This document shows positions 5,223 to 6,506 of a stretch of 6,506 nt of DNA, one piece after another. Made by a program: the position numbers and the translations under genes. The number at the start of each line of letters is the position of its first letter. Within the stretch, counting starts at the first letter, position 1. The notes beneath the pieces are model-generated. The model did no database searches. It was not told where the DNA came from and worked only from the letters and a program-made list of their open reading frames with translations. Origin of the DNA: Bacteroidales bacterium UBA1757 (GTDB taxonomy: Bacteria > Bacteroidota > Bacteroidia > Bacteroidales > UBA1402); assembly GCA_002315625.1 (NCBI GenBank), contig DCHH01000115.1:1-6506 (forward strand), written 5' to 3'.

Positions 5223-6506
5223 ATGATACAGGAATATACATTCAGGCTTTTGCCTCAGGATGCAATAGATGAAGACAGGCTGAAAAGTTCCGTCTGCCGT
5301 CTGAAAGGCATCAATCCAACGGATATTACTGCAGTTCAGCTGTTGAAACGCTCGGTTGATGCCAGGCAGAAAACGGTTTATGTACAAGTGCAGTTGCGCG
5401 TGTTCATCAATGAGGAAAAGCCTGATTGTAAAAGATACGAGTCAATTGTATATGGCGATGTTTCTTCATCAAGGCCAGTAATAGTCGTTGGGGCCGGTCC
5501 GGCCGGATTGTTTGCTGCCTTGCGTCTTGTCGAACTCGGGTTCAAGCCGATAGTCGTGGAACGTGGAAAACCTGTCAGTGAGCGCAAACGAGACATTGCA
5601 CAGTCAATCCGCTCGCATCATATTATGCCTGAGTCAAACTATTGCTGGGGAGAGGGGGGAGCTGGTGCCTTCTCCGACGGCAAGCTCTATACGCGGAGCA
5701 AGAAAAGGGGGAATGTAGAGCGTATTTTGCAGATATTCCATCAGTTCGGAGCAGATGGCTCTGTCCTTACAGATGCCCATCCTCACATAGGAACCGACCG
5801 TTTGCCGCGAATCATTTCCAATATGCGCGAACAGATTCTTTCCAGCGGCGGTGAAGTTCATTTTGAGACAAGAATGACCGATTTGCTGGTTGAAAACGGG
5901 AAAGTGAAGGGAATTGAATGCCAGAACGGCCTCGTGCTAAATGGACCGGTAATCTTGGCAACTGGGCACTCTGCACGCGATGTTTATGCGATGATTGCTG
6001 CAAGGCATCTGCCTATTGAGCCCAAAGGCTTTGCAATGGGAGTCCGTCTGGAGCATCCTCAATTATTGATAGACCAGTTGATGTATCACAGTGCCAAGGG
6101 ACGTGGCAATTATCTTCCGGCTGCAGAGTACAGTTTTGTGGAGCAGGTCGATGGTCGTGGAGTCTATTCGTTCTGCATGTGCCCCGGCGGTTTTATTGTT
6201 CCGGCCAGCGAACAGGATGGACTAATGGTGGTTAATGGAATGTCGCCGTCAAACCGTGGGTCGAAGTGGGCAAACTCTGGGATGGTTGTGGAAATCCGTC
6301 CGGAGGACTTGCCAAGGTATGAGAAATTCGTCCGCAAGGTCATGGTACAGCCGGGCTTTGGAGAGTATCCGGCATACGATACCTTGCAGGAACATGAGAA
6401 AATGCTGCTCATACAGAGGGCATACGAGTACCATGCATGGAATCAGGTTCAAAAGGGACTGATAGCACCGGCTCAAAGGATGCAGGATTTTATTAAGGGA
6501 AAAATT
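5223..6506 (+). CDS. FAD-dependent oxidoreductase (COG2509-type 'NAD/FAD-utilizing dehydrogenase'), 3' truncated by window
   Basis: An open frame of 428 codons runs from the ATG at 5223 off the window end without a stop. Family members are about 515-525 residues as I recall, so roughly 90 are missing. Residues 1-83 form a small N-terminal domain. A Rossmann FAD-binding segment follows: VIVVGAGPAGLFAALRLVE (86-104) with the GxGxxG signature, then VVERG (111-115) with the ribose-binding Glu. Family landmarks are GEGGAGAFSDGKLYTRSKKR (143-162), HIGTDRLPRII (188-198), ILATGHSARDVY (244-255), PKGFAMGVRLEHP (267-279) and the Cys-containing CMCPGGFIVPA (318-328). The fold predicts a cytoplasmic flavin enzyme; the physiological substrate is unknown. 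It starts 3 nt after radA, in the same frame, with no Shine-Dalgarno, suggesting coupled expression. Confidence 0.92.
   Translation, partial: MIQEYTFRLLPQDAIDEDRLKSSVCRLKGINPTDITAVQLLKRSVDARQKTVYVQVQLRVFINEEKPDCKRYESIVYGDVSSSRPVIVVGAGPAGLFAALRLVELGFKPIVVERGKPVSERKRDIAQSIRSHHIMPESNYCWGEGGAGAFSDGKLYTRSKKRGNVERILQIFHQFGADGSVLTDAHPHIGTDRLPRIISNMREQILSSGGEVHFETRMTDLLVENGKVKGIECQNGLVLNGPVILATGHSARDVYAMIAARHLPIEPKGFAMGVRLEHPQLLIDQLMYHSAKGRGNYLPAAEYSFVEQVDGRGVYSFCMCPGGFIVPASEQDGLMVVNGMSPSNRGSKWANSGMVVEIRPEDLPRYEKFVRKVMVQPGFGEYPAYDTLQEHEKMLLIQRAYEYHAWNQVQKGLIAPAQRMQDFIKGKI

Noticed and set aside
4983..6476. Several minus-strand frames of 63-134 codons opposite radA and the flavoprotein gene, and plus-strand frames out of register
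   Set aside because: All are shadows of two strongly conserved coding regions, and none has a recognisable domain or promoter.

Overview
The window looks like chromosomal DNA of a Bacteroidales bacterium (Bacteroides/Prevotella-like). Three things point there. The candidate promoters fit the Bacteroidetes pattern (TTTG about 20 nt before TAnnTTTG). The genes lack Shine-Dalgarno sequences. The protein set, an MFSD1-like carrier, an EptA-like transferase, RadA and a COG2509-type flavoprotein, is typical of the group. Genus is inference; no full marker gene is present.

Layout: Bases 1-21 appear to be the last bases of a 5S rRNA gene, so the window opens at the end of an rRNA operon. A very strong intrinsic terminator follows (22-60). 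Bases 26-279 are then a duplicated, rearranged operon tail. The 5S 3' end recurs at 135-155 and the terminator plus 23 nt of flank recurs at 223-279. In the second copy about 63 bp of hairpin-rich sequence separates the two. A plausible promoter (275-305) leads into a 537-residue MFS transporter of the MFSD1 type (342-1955, +).

A bidirectional hairpin (1979-2007) separates this gene from a convergent gene (2015-3757, -). That gene encodes a 580-residue membrane-anchored phosphoethanolamine-transferase-like enzyme of the sulfatase/alkaline phosphatase superfamily. Its start is 88 bp from a divergent gene, and the two candidate promoters overlap in that gap.

The divergent unit starts with radA (3846-5219, +), a complete recombination and branch-migration ATPase. 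Three bases after its stop, in the same frame, begins a FAD-dependent dehydrogenase-like protein (5223 to the window end, +). It is open at the right edge, with 428 residues visible.

How they fit together: radA and the flavoprotein look like one operon by spacing, though no shared biochemical role is evident. The transferase belongs to envelope modification and the MFS protein to solute transport, and each is probably its own transcription unit. I see no phage, IS, CRISPR, toxin-antitoxin or defence genes. The most unusual parts are the duplicated 5S tail with its inserted palindromic element and the apparent two-helix insertion in the MFSD1-like carrier. The protein-coding part otherwise looks like an ordinary core chromosomal region.
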